Of a stretch of DNA of 13,798 nt, positions 13,619 through 13,798 are shown piece by piece. Source of the DNA: Leptolyngbyaceae cyanobacterium CSSed165cm_216 (GTDB taxonomy: Bacteria; Cyanobacteriota; Cyanobacteriia; Phormidesmidales; Phormidesmidaceae); contig SLIY01000444.1 in assembly GCA_007135385.1 (NCBI GenBank), forward strand, positions 1-13,798. The letters are read 5' to 3'. The notes under the pieces were generated by a model. That model made no database searches. It was not told the DNA's origin and saw only the letters and a list, made by a program, of their open reading frames with translations. The position numbers were made by a program, and so were the translations under genes. Each line of letters starts with the position of its first letter. The stretch's first letter is position 1.

Positions 13619-13798
13619 ACCCCGCTGGGGTGAGCAGAAGGTGGAAGAAACCCATTGAGAGCCTAGCATCCACTGGACATGTTGTTCTGGGGGCACCTTT
13701 CCGTTGGGTCCAGGGCGGCGGAACGGCCCTGGTCGAGGGGGACCGGGGGAAATCGAAATTCCCCCGGCAGCAAGCTTGGCTCGAGCAGGTCACCTAGG
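13619..13798. other. GC-rich structured intergenic DNA at the right edge, no gene seen
   Basis: It contains the hairpin ACCCC-gct-GGGGT (13619-13631), the stem CCAGGGC/GCCCTGG (13710-13716 with 13726-13732) and a 9-bp hairpin CCGGGGGAA-7 nt-TTCCCCCGG (13743-13767). GGTCC (13707-13711) could pair with GGACC (13740-13744), in conflict with the last hairpin. No T-run follows. An ATG at 13679 opens a frame to the window end, but its predicted peptide is Ser/Arg/Gly-rich and has no family character. It may be the leader of a gene beyond the window or another repeat cluster. Confidence 0.4.

Noticed and set aside
13152..13793. 213-codon minus-strand open frame over uppS and its 3' region
   Set aside because: It is antisense to most of uppS, and its central part is the translated heptamer repeat (LLPSAFYLLPSAL). 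No family features.
13679..13798. Open frame from ATG to the window end
   Set aside because: No Shine-Dalgarno, composition Ser/Arg/Gly-rich, runs through stem-loops; cannot be supported as a gene.

Overview
This is an ordinary-looking stretch of cyanobacterial chromosome. The evidence for a cyanobacterium is threefold. The octamer GCGATCGC (HIP1) occurs at least a dozen times, for example at 147, 2036, 5225, 6240, 8629, 11272, 13500 and 13521. Several genes are of distinctly cyanobacterial type: an SLH-OprB iron-uptake porin, a DUF1824 protein and a ClpC of plant/cyanobacterial type. The intergenic spaces hold short palindromic elements and heptamer tandem repeats, as is common in filamentous and Leptolyngbya-like lineages. 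The sequence does not let me name the genus.

Layout: (1) 72-1553, an outer-membrane porin closed by a strong terminator and a REP-like GC-rich repeat. (2) 1735-2145 (minus), a small gamma-glutamylcyclotransferase-fold protein, divergent from the next gene across a dyad-rich 168-bp gap. (3) 2314-4976, UDP-glucuronate decarboxylase followed by UDP-glucose 6-dehydrogenase, the two enzymes that turn UDP-glucose into UDP-glucuronate and UDP-xylose for surface polysaccharides. (4) 4977-5330, a non-coding tract rich in hairpins, ending in a terminator. (5) 5331-5762 (minus), a DUF1824 protein of unknown function, divergent from radC (5889-6620). (6) 6621-6811, a convergent gap with a 25-bp perfect inverted repeat and the clpC terminator. 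(7) 6812-9277 (minus), clpC, the Clp protease unfoldase. (8) 9486-10130 (minus), a RimI-like acetyltransferase, divergent from lysA (10310-11737). (9) 11881-13553, cdaA and uppS overlapping by ATGA. (10) 13554-13798, heptamer repeats and GC-rich, possibly structured DNA at the window edge.

Two functional themes stand out. One is the envelope: porin, UDP-sugar supply, undecaprenyl diphosphate synthesis, and lysine/diaminopimelate metabolism, with a c-di-AMP synthase embedded in the cell-wall precursor cluster. The other is housekeeping: ClpC, RadC and RimI. I see no CRISPR, tRNA, rRNA, transposase, toxin-antitoxin or defence genes, and no clear new system. What may be new lies in the non-coding DNA: the long hairpin between radC and clpC, the hairpin cluster after ugd, the paired dyads before the UDP-xylose gene, the apparently leaderless cdaA promoter, and the competing stems at the right edge.
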